A stretch of 32,944 bases of DNA, from NCBI GenBank assembly GCA_002402635.1, contig DHGE01000020.1:1-32944 (forward strand), written 5' to 3'. The notes under the pieces were generated by a model. That model was not told the origin of the DNA. It searched no databases and saw nothing but the letters and a program-made list of their open reading frames with translations. Source of the stretch: Deferribacterales bacterium UBA4806. GTDB taxonomy: Bacteria; Chrysiogenota; Deferribacteres; Deferribacterales; UBA228. The first letter of the stretch is position 1; each line of letters begins with the position of its first letter. Both the position numbers and the translations under genes were made by a program. Below are positions 1 through 7,843 of this stretch, in pieces.

Positions 1-72
1 TTGTCAACAAAATTAATGTTTAAATAAATTTTGCTATATGATATTTTGTTAAAAACACAGATGGAGTAGCTA
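1..72 (+). promoter_or_regulatory. Leader region of the hyu cluster with an inverted repeat
   Basis: AACAAAAT (6-13) and ATTTTGTT (43-50) are exact reverse complements 29 nt apart. A possible -10, TATGAT (37-42), lies between them, and the hyuA ribosome binding site GGAG is at 63-66. This could be a promoter with an operator, but no good -35 is seen and the window edge cuts the region. Confidence 0.3.
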
Positions 73-2049
73 ATGATATTTATAGGAGTTGATACAGGAG
101 GAACCTTTACTGATTTTATATATTTTAAAGATGGTGTATGGGATGTTTTGAAGCTTTTATCAACTCCAGACAATCCTGGTAAGGCAGTTATTTTTGGAAT
201 AAAAAAGATTTTAGGAGATTCTGTAAATGAAAATGTTCATATTATTCACGGTTCAACGGTTGCCACAAATTCTATTTTAGAAAGAAAAGGAGCAAAAACG
301 GCATTTATAACTAACAAAGGATTTGAAGATATATTAGATATTGGTAGGCAAAACAGATTTGAATTATATAACCTAAAATATGTTAAAGAACCTTCATTGG
401 TGGACTCAAAATTTAAATTTGGGGTAAAAGGGAGAATAAATTGCAATGGCGAAGTGTTGGAAGATATAGAACTTGAAGAAATCAGAAAGTTCATTTCTAA
501 AATTATTGATAATGGAGGAGAGTCAATTGCAGTTTGTTTACTATTTTCATTTAAAAATAATAAACATGAAAAATTAATAGGTGAGGTGTTACAAAAAAAA
601 GACATATATTTTTCCCTCTCTAGTGAGATTTTAAGTGAATTCAGGGAGTATGAAAGAGCTTCAACAACTGTAATAAATGTATATGTGGGACCTAAGATGC
701 AAAAATATATTTCATTTTTAAAAAATAATATTGGTTCTAAAAAACTGAGTATTATGCAATCAAATGGTGGCATTATTTCAGCTGATACAGCTATAAAAGA
801 ATCTGTTAGAACAATTTTATCTGGTCCAGCCGGTGGAGTTGTTGGAGCATATGAAATTGGTAAAATTATAGAAAATACTAAGCTCATAACCTTTGATATG
901 GGGGGAACTTCAACAGATGTTTCACTGATTAATGATAAACTTTCACTTACTACCGAATCCCAAATTGGAAAATATCCTGTAAAAGTGCCTATGATAGATA
1001 TTCACACTGTAGGAGCTGGTGGTGGTTCTATTGCCTATATTGATGCAGGTGGTGCTTTAAAAGTGGGTCCAGTTAGTGCAGGAGCTGATCCTGGGCCGAT
1101 CTGTTATGGAAAAGGTGAAGAAATTACGGTAACTGATGCTAATTGTTTTCTGTCAAGATTACTTTATGACCACTTTTTGGGTGGAGATATGAAGTTGAAT
1201 AGAAATAAATTAAAACATTATTTTAATAAATTTGCATCAAAAGTGGATTTATCAGAAGTTGAACTGGCAGAAGGAATTTTGGCTGTATCAAATTCGGTAA
1301 TGGAAAAAGCTATAAGAGTTATTACAGTTGAAAGGGGCTTTGATCCAAGAGAGTTTACATTGTTTACTTTTGGAGGAGCGGGGGGACTTCATGCAGCATA
1401 TCTTGCAAAATTACTTAGTATTCCAAAGGTATTAATACCTTATAACCCAGGGATTATGTCAGCAATCGGAATGGTTTTAGCAGATATCATAAAAGACTAT
1501 TCAAAAACTATAATGTTTAAAGGAGTTGAAATTGACTTTGATGATCTTAGGGGATTTTTTAATAAATTGGAAGAAAGGGCTCTTGAAGAATTACTGTCTG
1601 AAGGGTTAGACAAAGAAAATATTTATTTGGATGAATATATAGATATGAGATATGAGGGTCAATCTTATGAAATAATTGTGCCTTTTAATAAAGACTATCT
1701 TGAAAATTTTCATAGAGAACACGAGCGGACCTATGGATATGCAAATAGAGACAAAGATGTAGAAATAGTAAATGTAAGAATAAGAGGTATAGGCAAAAGA
1801 AATAAGATGAAAATCCTCAAATCTAATGAAAAAACTAATAAACTTGAATCAAAAGCTCATATTGATACAAGAGATGTTGTTTTTGATGATAAACTATTAA
1901 AAACAAATGTATATGATAGGTCTTATTTAAAATGGGGAAATAAAATTTATGGACCAGCTATTATTGTTGAATATTCATCTACAACAGTTATTCCACCTTT
2001 TGCTAGCGGCTATATTGATGCCTATAGAAATATAATAATAGAAATATGA
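73..2049 (+). CDS. hyuA: Hydantoinase/oxoprolinase family protein, subunit A (HyuA-like)
   Basis: 658 residues, about the usual length for HyuA. This subunit holds the actin/ASKHA-type ATPase fold and works with HyuB in ATP-dependent opening (or carboxylation) of cyclic amides such as hydantoins, 5-oxoproline or lactams; cytoplasmic. Visible motifs: N-terminal phosphate-binding DTGGTFTD (residues 7-14), HGSTVATNS (59-67), SGPAGGVVGA (250-259), a second phosphate loop FDMGGTSTDVSLI (274-286), HTVGAGGGSIA (311-321) and SAGADPGPICYG near 335-346. The start is ATG with GGAG at 63-66. The hyuB start follows the stop by 7 bp, so they form one unit. The family covers N-methylhydantoinase, 5-oxoprolinase, caprolactamase and acetone/acetophenone carboxylase subunits, so the substrate cannot be read from sequence. 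The YcsI-like gene that follows makes a 5-oxoproline-type substrate the leading inference. Confidence 0.93.
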   Translation: MIFIGVDTGGTFTDFIYFKDGVWDVLKLLSTPDNPGKAVIFGIKKILGDSVNENVHIIHGSTVATNSILERKGAKTAFITNKGFEDILDIGRQNRFELYNLKYVKEPSLVDSKFKFGVKGRINCNGEVLEDIELEEIRKFISKIIDNGGESIAVCLLFSFKNNKHEKLIGEVLQKKDIYFSLSSEILSEFREYERASTTVINVYVGPKMQKYISFLKNNIGSKKLSIMQSNGGIISADTAIKESVRTILSGPAGGVVGAYEIGKIIENTKLITFDMGGTSTDVSLINDKLSLTTESQIGKYPVKVPMIDIHTVGAGGGSIAYIDAGGALKVGPVSAGADPGPICYGKGEEITVTDANCFLSRLLYDHFLGGDMKLNRNKLKHYFNKFASKVDLSEVELAEGILAVSNSVMEKAIRVITVERGFDPREFTLFTFGGAGGLHAAYLAKLLSIPKVLIPYNPGIMSAIGMVLADIIKDYSKTIMFKGVEIDFDDLRGFFNKLEERALEELLSEGLDKENIYLDEYIDMRYEGQSYEIIVPFNKDYLENFHREHERTYGYANRDKDVEIVNVRIRGIGKRNKMKILKSNEKTNKLESKAHIDTRDVVFDDKLLKTNVYDRSYLKWGNKIYGPAIIVEYSSTTVIPPFASGYIDAYRNIIIEI

Positions 2050-2056
2050 GGTTGCC

Positions 2057-3622
2057 ATGAATGTTAATCCGATATTACTTGAAGTGTTTAAAAATAGGTT
2101 TATTTCAATTGCTGAAGAGATGGGAGTAACTCTTAATAGAACTGCTTTTTCTCCCAATATAAAAGAGAGAAGGGATTTTTCCTGTGCTATTTTTAATGAT
2201 GAAGGAGAGATGATTGCTCAGGCAGCACACATTCCTGTACATTTAGGTTCTATGCCATTAAGCGTGAAAGAAGCAATTAATAATATTGAATTCAATATTG
2301 GAGATATGGTTATATTAAATGATCCTTTTAAAGGAGGAACCCATATCCCTGATGTAACAATAATAGCACCAGTTTTTGTAGATACCAGAAAGAAACCACA
2401 ATTTTATGTTGCAAACAGAGCTCATCATGCAGATATGGGTGGAATGTCGGCAGGGTCTATGCCAATTTCTACTACAATATTTCAAGAAGGACTTATAATA
2501 CCGCCTTTGAAAATCATAGAGAAGGACACACTAGATAGAAAGCTTTTAAATTTAATATTAAACAATGTGAGAACGAAAAATGAAAGAGAAGGTGATTTTG
2601 CTGCTCAATTTATGGCAAATAAAGTCGGTATTAGAAGAATATGTGAGTTGGTTGAAAAATATAATTTGTCAACAGTTAGGGAGTATGCTCTCCATTTAAT
2701 GGATTACTCAGAAAAAATATTAAGAGAATTTATTAGTAATTTAATAAACGAAAAAGTATCATTTAATGATTATTTAGATGATGATGGGCAAAATTCTGAA
2801 AAAATTAAAATCGCAGTAGATATAAGTATAGCTAACAATACTTTGATTTTAGATTTTTCAGAATCTGATCAACAAGTGCTAGGAAATGTCAATGCTGTTT
2901 ATTCTATTACCCTATCTTCAGTCCTTTATGTTTTTAGATCTTTAGTCGATAGTGAGATACCCACTAATGCAGGATGTTTTAGGCCATTAGAAGTTATAAC
3001 TAGAAAAGGTACTGTCTTAGATGCTTTGTTTCCAGCTGCTGTTGCTGCTGGAAATGTTGAAACATCACAGAGGATAGTTGATGTTGTCTTAGGGGCTCTA
3101 AGTAAGATTTTACCTGACAAAGTGCCTGCTGCAAGCCAGGGGACTATGAACAATGTTACTATAGGTGGCATTGATGAAAGAAATAATGAACCCTTTACTT
3201 ATTATGAAACAATAGGTGGAGGTATGGGGGCAGCTGAAGGATATAATGGAGCATCGGCTGTTCATTCTCACATGACCAACACACTAAACACACCTGTCGA
3301 AGCATTAGAATTTGCTTATCCTATAGAAGTTATAGAGTACTCTGTTAGAAGAAATTCAGGTGGTATTGGTAAATATAGAGGTGGAGATGGTATCGTTAGA
3401 GATCTAAAGCTATTGTCTGATGCCGAAGTTACTGTTATTTCAGAAAGAAGGAAAATAGCTCCCTATGGATTATTTGGTGGTAAAGGTGGAGCGCCAGGTA
3501 AAAACATTATAATAGAAGCAGGTACAAAGAAAGTTATGCCTTCTAAATTCAGTTTAAGATTAAAAAAGGGTGACAGAGTGATAATTGAAACACCAGGTGG
3601 TGGAGGATTTAAAAGTGAGTAA
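2057..3622 (+). CDS. hyuB: Hydantoinase/oxoprolinase family protein, subunit B (HyuB-like)
   Basis: 521 residues, normal for HyuB, the metal-dependent partner of HyuA. Recognisable family stretches: RRDFSCAIFN (38-47), HIPVHLGSM (58-66), the GDM-NDP-GGTHIPDV region (82-100), RAHHADMGG (121-129, likely metal-binding His/Asp cluster), QEGLIIPP (143-150), and a Gly-rich C-terminus with RGGDG and PGGGGF. Neither subunit looks truncated. It probably forms a hetero-oligomer with HyuA in the cytoplasm. The Shine-Dalgarno GAGG overlaps the hyuA stop. The end overlaps the GTG start of the next gene by 8 nt (GTGAGTAA), so all three products are probably translationally coupled. Hydantoinase, oxoprolinase and lactamase activities cannot be told apart from the sequence. 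Confidence 0.93.
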   Translation: MNVNPILLEVFKNRFISIAEEMGVTLNRTAFSPNIKERRDFSCAIFNDEGEMIAQAAHIPVHLGSMPLSVKEAINNIEFNIGDMVILNDPFKGGTHIPDVTIIAPVFVDTRKKPQFYVANRAHHADMGGMSAGSMPISTTIFQEGLIIPPLKIIEKDTLDRKLLNLILNNVRTKNEREGDFAAQFMANKVGIRRICELVEKYNLSTVREYALHLMDYSEKILREFISNLINEKVSFNDYLDDDGQNSEKIKIAVDISIANNTLILDFSESDQQVLGNVNAVYSITLSSVLYVFRSLVDSEIPTNAGCFRPLEVITRKGTVLDALFPAAVAAGNVETSQRIVDVVLGALSKILPDKVPAASQGTMNNVTIGGIDERNNEPFTYYETIGGGMGAAEGYNGASAVHSHMTNTLNTPVEALEFAYPIEVIEYSVRRNSGGIGKYRGGDGIVRDLKLLSDAEVTVISERRKIAPYGLFGGKGGAPGKNIIIEAGTKKVMPSKFSLRLKKGDRVIIETPGGGGFKSE

Positions 3623-4403
3623 TAGCGAATTATTTAAGTTAAGGTCTAGCATAAGGCAAAATAAATATGTTGGGTTTACATCTGGTCTTGCCAGAGGTTT
3701 CGTCCAGACAAATTTGGTGGTTATTGAAGAAGAGTATGCAGGAACCTTCGAGCTATTTTGTAAAAAAAATTCTAGAGCCTGTCCATTGTTAGAAGTTGTA
3801 GGCCCAAGGAGTTTTACACCGCAATTGCTAGCTAGAAATGCTGATCTAAGGAGAGATCTTCCAAGGTATAAAATATTTAAAGATGGACAAGTAATTGGTA
3901 TTAAAAAAGATATTATTGATATTTATCAACCAAACTTTGTATTCTTTTTGATTGGATGTAGTTTCACCTTTGAAAATGCCTTGTTAAATGAAAAAATTGA
4001 ATTAAAACATGTAAAAGAATTGAAGAATGTTTCTATGTACAATACTAATGTTCCTTTAATACCCGAAGGGATTTTTAAGGGTAATTTAGTTGTCAGTATG
4101 AGGCCAATAAAATATAACAAAGTAGTTGATGCTACAATTATTACAGCACATTACCCTAAAATGCATGGTGCGCCTGTCTATATTGGTTATCCTGAATTAA
4201 TTGGGATTAATAATTTAAACAACGTAGATTACGGTGATAATATTAAAGTTGGGGAAGGGGAAGTTCCCATGTTTTGGGCCTGTGGGGTAAGTCCACAAAA
4301 CGCTATATTAAACGCAAAACTACCCATTGCCATAACTCATGTTCCAGGGCATATGTTTATAACCGACTTAAAAGATAATTATTATTATGAAATTATAGAG
4401 TGA
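3615..4403 (+). CDS. YcsI/DUF1445 family protein (D-glutamate cyclase-like, putative hydro-lyase)
   Basis: 262 residues from the GTG at 3615, about the family length. The start was chosen because GGAGG (3602-3606) lies 8 nt upstream and the YcsI-family homology begins just after it; an upstream ATG at 3585 would add ten residues without homology. Family landmarks: GFTSGLARGFVQTN near the start, CPLLEV, the DLRRDLPRY stretch, FFLIGCSFTFE, MYNTNVPL, VVSMRPI, HGAPVYIGYPELIGI, GEGEVPMFWACGVSPQ and HVPGHMFITD. The mammalian homologue is D-glutamate cyclase, which makes 5-oxo-D-proline from D-glutamate; bacterial members are mostly annotated as putative hydro-lyases. In Bacillus, ycsI lies beside 5-oxoprolinase genes. 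Its coupling to hyuAB supports a shared pathway (inference). It ends tail-to-tail with the minus-strand EIIC gene, overlapping it by 19 nt. Confidence 0.88.
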   Translation: MSNSELFKLRSSIRQNKYVGFTSGLARGFVQTNLVVIEEEYAGTFELFCKKNSRACPLLEVVGPRSFTPQLLARNADLRRDLPRYKIFKDGQVIGIKKDIIDIYQPNFVFFLIGCSFTFENALLNEKIELKHVKELKNVSMYNTNVPLIPEGIFKGNLVVSMRPIKYNKVVDATIITAHYPKMHGAPVYIGYPELIGINNLNNVDYGDNIKVGEGEVPMFWACGVSPQNAILNAKLPIAITHVPGHMFITDLKDNYYYEIIE

Positions 4404-5675
4404 ATAATATGTAAAATATATCCAATAATAAGCCCTATGCTAGCATAGGATGGATCCCCAAAGGTTGCGCCTGTAGCAAGCAGTTCTGGGTCAGTAAAGA
4501 AAGCTAAATACCCTGTCCCAATTGTTAGTATAAGTCCTATAATAATGGGGCCCACAATAGCTCCTTTTATTCCACCAATATTATTTCCTACAACTCCGGC
4601 AGATCCTCCTGCAAAGAAACAGGGTAATAAACCTGGTAAAATAATATTTTGGGTACGCAAAACAAAGAGTTGTAAAAAAAAGGCCTAGCATAGTCCCTAT
4701 GAACATTGAAAGAAAACCTATTATAATAGAACCTTTACCAAATTTAAATGTAACAGAGCAATCAAGTGCTGGTATAACACCTGGAACCAATTTTTCTGAC
4801 ACACCTCTAAAAGCTGGAATCAATTCGTCTAACATCATTTGAACACCAAACAAAACTACACCTACACCTGCAGAAGCAATAAGAGATTGTAGGATGCTAT
4901 AAACTATCGGGTAAAGAGGTTTTGAATAATTTTGATATACATATTCGTAACCTCCAATTAATGTAACAATAACATATAGTGGGACCATAGTTAAAGTCAT
5001 GCCAACTATTGGGTTGCCAAAAATATCTAAGCCCTTTGGCAGTTTCATATTATCTATGTCTTTTTTATTGTTTTTAAATAATTTTGCGAGACATCCTGTA
5101 ATTAAAATTCCTATATCTGAGGTATGTCCAATTGCCATTGTCCCTTCTGCAAAGTTTTTCATAAAATAATAAGTAAGAGCTGGCATCAGTGTGAAGTATA
5201 GACCCAAAATTAGTGTGCCAAATATTATGGTATAAAGGGGAGTTAACGCAGCTACATTCATAAGTAGCATAGTAAAGAATATAGAGAGGTATAGCATTAT
5301 GTGACCTGTTAAAAATATAAATTTAAATGGAGTAAACTTAGCGAGTAATATATTAAAGATAAAAGCACCTATCATAACTATCATTGCTGTATTACCGTAT
5401 TTATTAAGTGCAGGGGCAAGCAGTGCTTCTGTTGTGGGGAGATAACCATTTACTCCCATTTTATGGCTTAACACTTCTGAAATAAAGGGAAGTGAATCGT
5501 TAAGCATTGCTGCACCACCACCAATTATGGCAACACCAATGCCAGCTTTAATAGTGCCAGATATAATATTAGAGAATGGTTTTTTTTGAACAGCAAGTCC
5601 AATTAAAGCAATGAGACTAATTAATATTATGGGTTGTGCTAGAAATTGAGATATAAAACTTACTATTGTGCTCAT
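4385..5675 (-). pseudogene. PTS ascorbate/GAT-type EIIC permease (UlaA/SgaT-like), frameshifted
   Basis: Two overlapping minus-strand reading frames together make one EIIC-GAT permease. The first (5675 to about 4682) holds the N-terminal ~330 residues, with LTGHIM (122-127), AIGHTSD (181-187), IFGNPIVG and PGVIPALDC (298-306), all matching UlaA landmarks. The frame then runs into unrelated sequence and stops at 4581. The C-terminal part (to the stop at 4385) continues in the next frame with ILPGLLPCFFAGGSAG and a GNNIGG motif, as in UlaA. The switch point is a run of eight T on the minus strand (plus-strand A 4674-4681); removing one T restores a 429-residue protein, the normal family length. 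Causes could be mutation, a sequencing or assembly error, or slippage that yields a functional product. No EIIA or EIIB domain is nearby. It follows the NRAMP-like gene on the same strand by 36 bp. The start has no clear Shine-Dalgarno sequence. Confidence 0.85.
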
Positions 5676-5711
5676 GTTTTATCTTTTTATAACAAGAAGT
5701 CATGAATAAAT

Positions 5712-6896
5712 CTACTTTAAAATGACAAAGACCTGTGAAAAATTCTTAATACCCATCCAACCAATGAAAATGATAACTATAAATCCCATTATGGTCAAAA
5801 TCTTTGAATGATTGTATTGGCCCAGGATATCTTTTTTAAAGACAGAAAGAAGAATTATAAAGAGCGATAAAGGAAGAATAAGAGCGTTAATTGATCCGGC
5901 AAATATAAGCAATTTTACTGGTTTACCAATTGTAATAAACACTAATAAAGATATTAAAATAAAGGCTATTATGAAATAGTTCTCATAAGTCAATATTTTT
6001 TTTGAATATGTTTTTACAAAGGAAATGGAAGTATATGCCGATCCGGCAATAGAAGTGATACTGGCACACCATAATATAATTCCAAAGATCTTGTAGCCAA
6101 GCTTTCCCATACTAAACTTAAAAGCAGAAGCAGGTGGATTCTCTGGATCTAAAGTAAAGCCTGTCACAATAACTCCCAAAAAAGCCAAAAATAAAAGATA
6201 CCTCATGGTTCCAGTAATAACAATCCCATTAAATGCACCTAACCTTATTGTTTTTAAATATTTTAAACCAACAAGATTGGCGTCTATAATTCTGTGAGCT
6301 CCTGAAAATGATATATATCCCCCAACTGTCCCTCCAACAATTGTTAATATTGTTAGAAAATTAATTTCTGAAGGTGTGATTATTTCCTGAAATGTATGCA
6401 TAACAGGGGGTTGCGTTTTAAATAAAACATAGAAGATCATAATTAGCATAACAATGCCTAAGGTTGAAGTAAATTTATCAAGTATATCCCCAATTTGCTT
6501 TTTAAGAAAGATGGTAACAGCAATTAATGAGCTAATAATGGCACCAGCAAAGAAGTTACTTCCAAAGAGTACATTTATCCCTAGAGCTGCTCCTCCAATA
6601 TTAGCTATATTGAAAGTAAAGCCTCCTATTATAATCATTAAAGAAATTAAATAACCAGAATAGGGTATGATTTTATTAGCTAGATCTTGGGCTCTAAGTT
6701 TTGATATAGAAAGAATCTGCCAGATATTCAGCTGAATAATTATGTCTATTATTATGGAAGTAATTATAGCAAAAGCAAAAGCTGATTTGTGAATCTCTGT
6801 AAAGTATGCAGTTTGTGTAATAAAACCAGGGCCAATCGAAGATGTTGCCATAAGGAAAGCTGCACCGCTTATGATTCCAAATATGCCCTTATTCAT
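5712..6896 (-). CDS. NRAMP-superfamily transporter, YcsG-like (non-canonical, metal ligands absent)
   Basis: 394 residues, very hydrophobic with about eleven membrane segments; inner membrane. The first helix reads ATSSIGPGF (17-25), typical of the Bacillus YcsG branch. True NRAMP metal transporters have DPGN here; in this protein the Asp is Gly22 and the Asn is Phe25. The helix-6 MPH signature is also missing, the local sequence being ISFSGAHR (195-202). It is therefore unlikely to carry Mn or Fe by the known mechanism. YcsG-type proteins are often encoded with 5-oxoprolinase and ycsI genes, so a role in uptake of the substrate of the neighbouring HyuAB/YcsI enzymes is plausible (inference). 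It is the first gene of a two-gene minus-strand unit with the EIIC permease. No Shine-Dalgarno is visible; a TATTAT hexamer lies 9 nt before the ATG. Confidence 0.85.
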   Translation of the reverse strand: MNKGIFGIISGAAFLMATSSIGPGFITQTAYFTEIHKSAFAFAIITSIIIDIIIQLNIWQILSISKLRAQDLANKIIPYSGYLISLMIIIGGFTFNIANIGGAALGINVLFGSNFFAGAIISSLIAVTIFLKKQIGDILDKFTSTLGIVMLIMIFYVLFKTQPPVMHTFQEIITPSEINFLTILTIVGGTVGGYISFSGAHRIIDANLVGLKYLKTIRLGAFNGIVITGTMRYLLFLAFLGVIVTGFTLDPENPPASAFKFSMGKLGYKIFGIILWCASITSIAGSAYTSISFVKTYSKKILTYENYFIIAFILISLLVFITIGKPVKLLIFAGSINALILPLSLFIILLSVFKKDILGQYNHSKILTIMGFIVIIFIGWMGIKNFSQVFVILK

Positions 6897-7140
6897 AAAT
6901 ATAACATAATAATATATTTATTTATTGATATTTCATTAAAAATATTGATTTTATTTGATATTAACTGGAAAATTTAATATTTAAGTTATTTTGTAAGTTA
7001 ATGTGGTTATTAAAGAATTTTTATGGGAATCCAGAGAACTTTTAATTAGTATCATTAGTAATAAAAGTTTTTCCTTATTTTTGTTAGAACTTTCTAGAGA
7101 TCAATTCCCTTTAAAGGTAGAATTTACAGTTACATTGATT

Positions 7141-7176
7141 TTTTTATATTTTTTTAAGCTTGAAAAAATATAAAAA
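7141..7176. repeat. Perfect 14-bp A/T inverted repeat
   Basis: Left arm 7141-7154 (T5-ATA-T6) pairs exactly with right arm 7163-7176 (A6-TAT-A5) around an 8-nt loop containing AAGCTT. All pairs are A-T, so an RNA hairpin would be weak, although a T-run follows on either strand. It could be a bidirectional terminator-like or cruciform element, or chance in very AT-rich DNA. Confidence 0.55.
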
Positions 7177-7202
7177 TTAATTACCAAAGTGTTGTTTTAT
7201 GC

Positions 7203-7230
7203 TTGAGTAAAAGAAAATTTTACATATTAT
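7203..7230 (+). promoter_or_regulatory. Candidate sigma-70-type promoter of the zinc-ribbon gene
   Basis: TTGAGT (7203-7208), 16-bp spacer, TATTAT (7225-7230), about 14 nt before the GGAGG ribosome binding site at 7244-7248. Spacing and position suit the only downstream gene; in AT-rich DNA such matches also arise by chance. Confidence 0.4.
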
Positions 7231-7253
7231 AAAAGTATAAACTGGAGGTGATT

Positions 7254-7745
7254 ATGAGGGGAAATAGAAAAAAAAGTTTTCCGTATATAAAGTTTTTAGA
7301 AGGAGAAGATGATCCATATAGAGTGGATTTAGAAGATGGATCATATTGTACTGAATGTGGTATTCTTTATACCAATAAAAACTGGAAATTAAATGCTTCG
7401 GAAGAATATAAAAAGAAACCAATAATATGTCCAGCATGCAAAAAAATTAAGGAAGATTACTATCTGGGAATTTTGGAATTAAAAGGAGATTTTTTAAAAG
7501 AGCATAAAGAAGAAATAAGAAATATCCTAAAAAATGAAGAGGAGAGACAAAGGGCAAAAAATGCACTTCCCAGAATTGGTAAAATTGAAGAAACTGAAGA
7601 TGGAAAATTAATTATATATACGACAAGTGTTAGATTGGCCTATAGATTAGGTAAAGCAGTATATAATGCTTGTAAAGGTGATTTAACAATTAAGTGGTCA
7701 GATGGTGAGCACTTTACTCGAGTTTATTGGAATAGAGATATATAG
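7254..7745 (+). CDS. Small zinc-ribbon protein (BCAM0308-like)
   Basis: 163 residues. The ATG at 7254 was chosen because GGAGG (7244-7248) sits 5 nt before it; the in-frame GTG at 7248 overlaps the ribosome binding site. The N-terminal third is basic (RGNRKK). Two CxxC pairs follow about 25 residues apart: CTEC near residue 32 and CPAC near residue 60, a typical zinc-ribbon arrangement. A charged helical stretch (KEEIRNILKNEEERQRAKN) precedes a C-terminal alpha/beta part with LAYRLGKAVYNACKG and KWSDG. It resembles proteins labelled BCAM0308 family, whose function is not established. There is no signal peptide or membrane segment. It is monocistronic, convergent with ptsP. A nucleic-acid or ribosome-associated role is conceivable from the zinc ribbon but is only a guess. 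Confidence 0.75.
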   Translation: MRGNRKKSFPYIKFLEGEDDPYRVDLEDGSYCTECGILYTNKNWKLNASEEYKKKPIICPACKKIKEDYYLGILELKGDFLKEHKEEIRNILKNEEERQRAKNALPRIGKIEETEDGKLIIYTTSVRLAYRLGKAVYNACKGDLTIKWSDGEHFTRVYWNRDI

Positions 7746-7843
7746 AGATTATACTGACCCATTAATATTTATTTGAATTATATCTCTACTCCTTGAAGGG
7801 TCTCGACTTTAGTGATTTCTATAGTGATTAGTTGCCTATATAT

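Larger units (their letters stand above)
6897..7253. other. Intergenic region between divergent transporter and zinc-ribbon genes
   Basis: 357 bp, extremely AT-rich, with no convincing open reading frame. It must hold the promoter of the minus-strand transporter unit (TATTAT at 6906-6911 on the minus strand) and of the plus-strand zinc-ribbon gene. It also contains a perfect 14-bp inverted repeat (7141-7176). The middle part, about 7000-7130, shows nothing I can name. Confidence 0.6.

Noticed and set aside
246..887. 213-codon open frame on the minus strand inside hyuA
   Set aside because: It lies fully antisense to a gene with strong family motifs, and its translation shows no recognisable domain; a mirror frame from biased codons.
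4385..4660. The 3' EIIC fragment as a separate small membrane protein gene
   Set aside because: Its only start is a TTG without ribosome binding site, and its sequence continues the UlaA family alignment exactly where the upstream frame is lost.
7743..7788. TAGAGAT/ATCTCTA inverted repeat after the zinc-ribbon gene as a terminator
   Set aside because: Only 7 bp with a loop of over 30 nt and no adjacent T-run; too weak to call.
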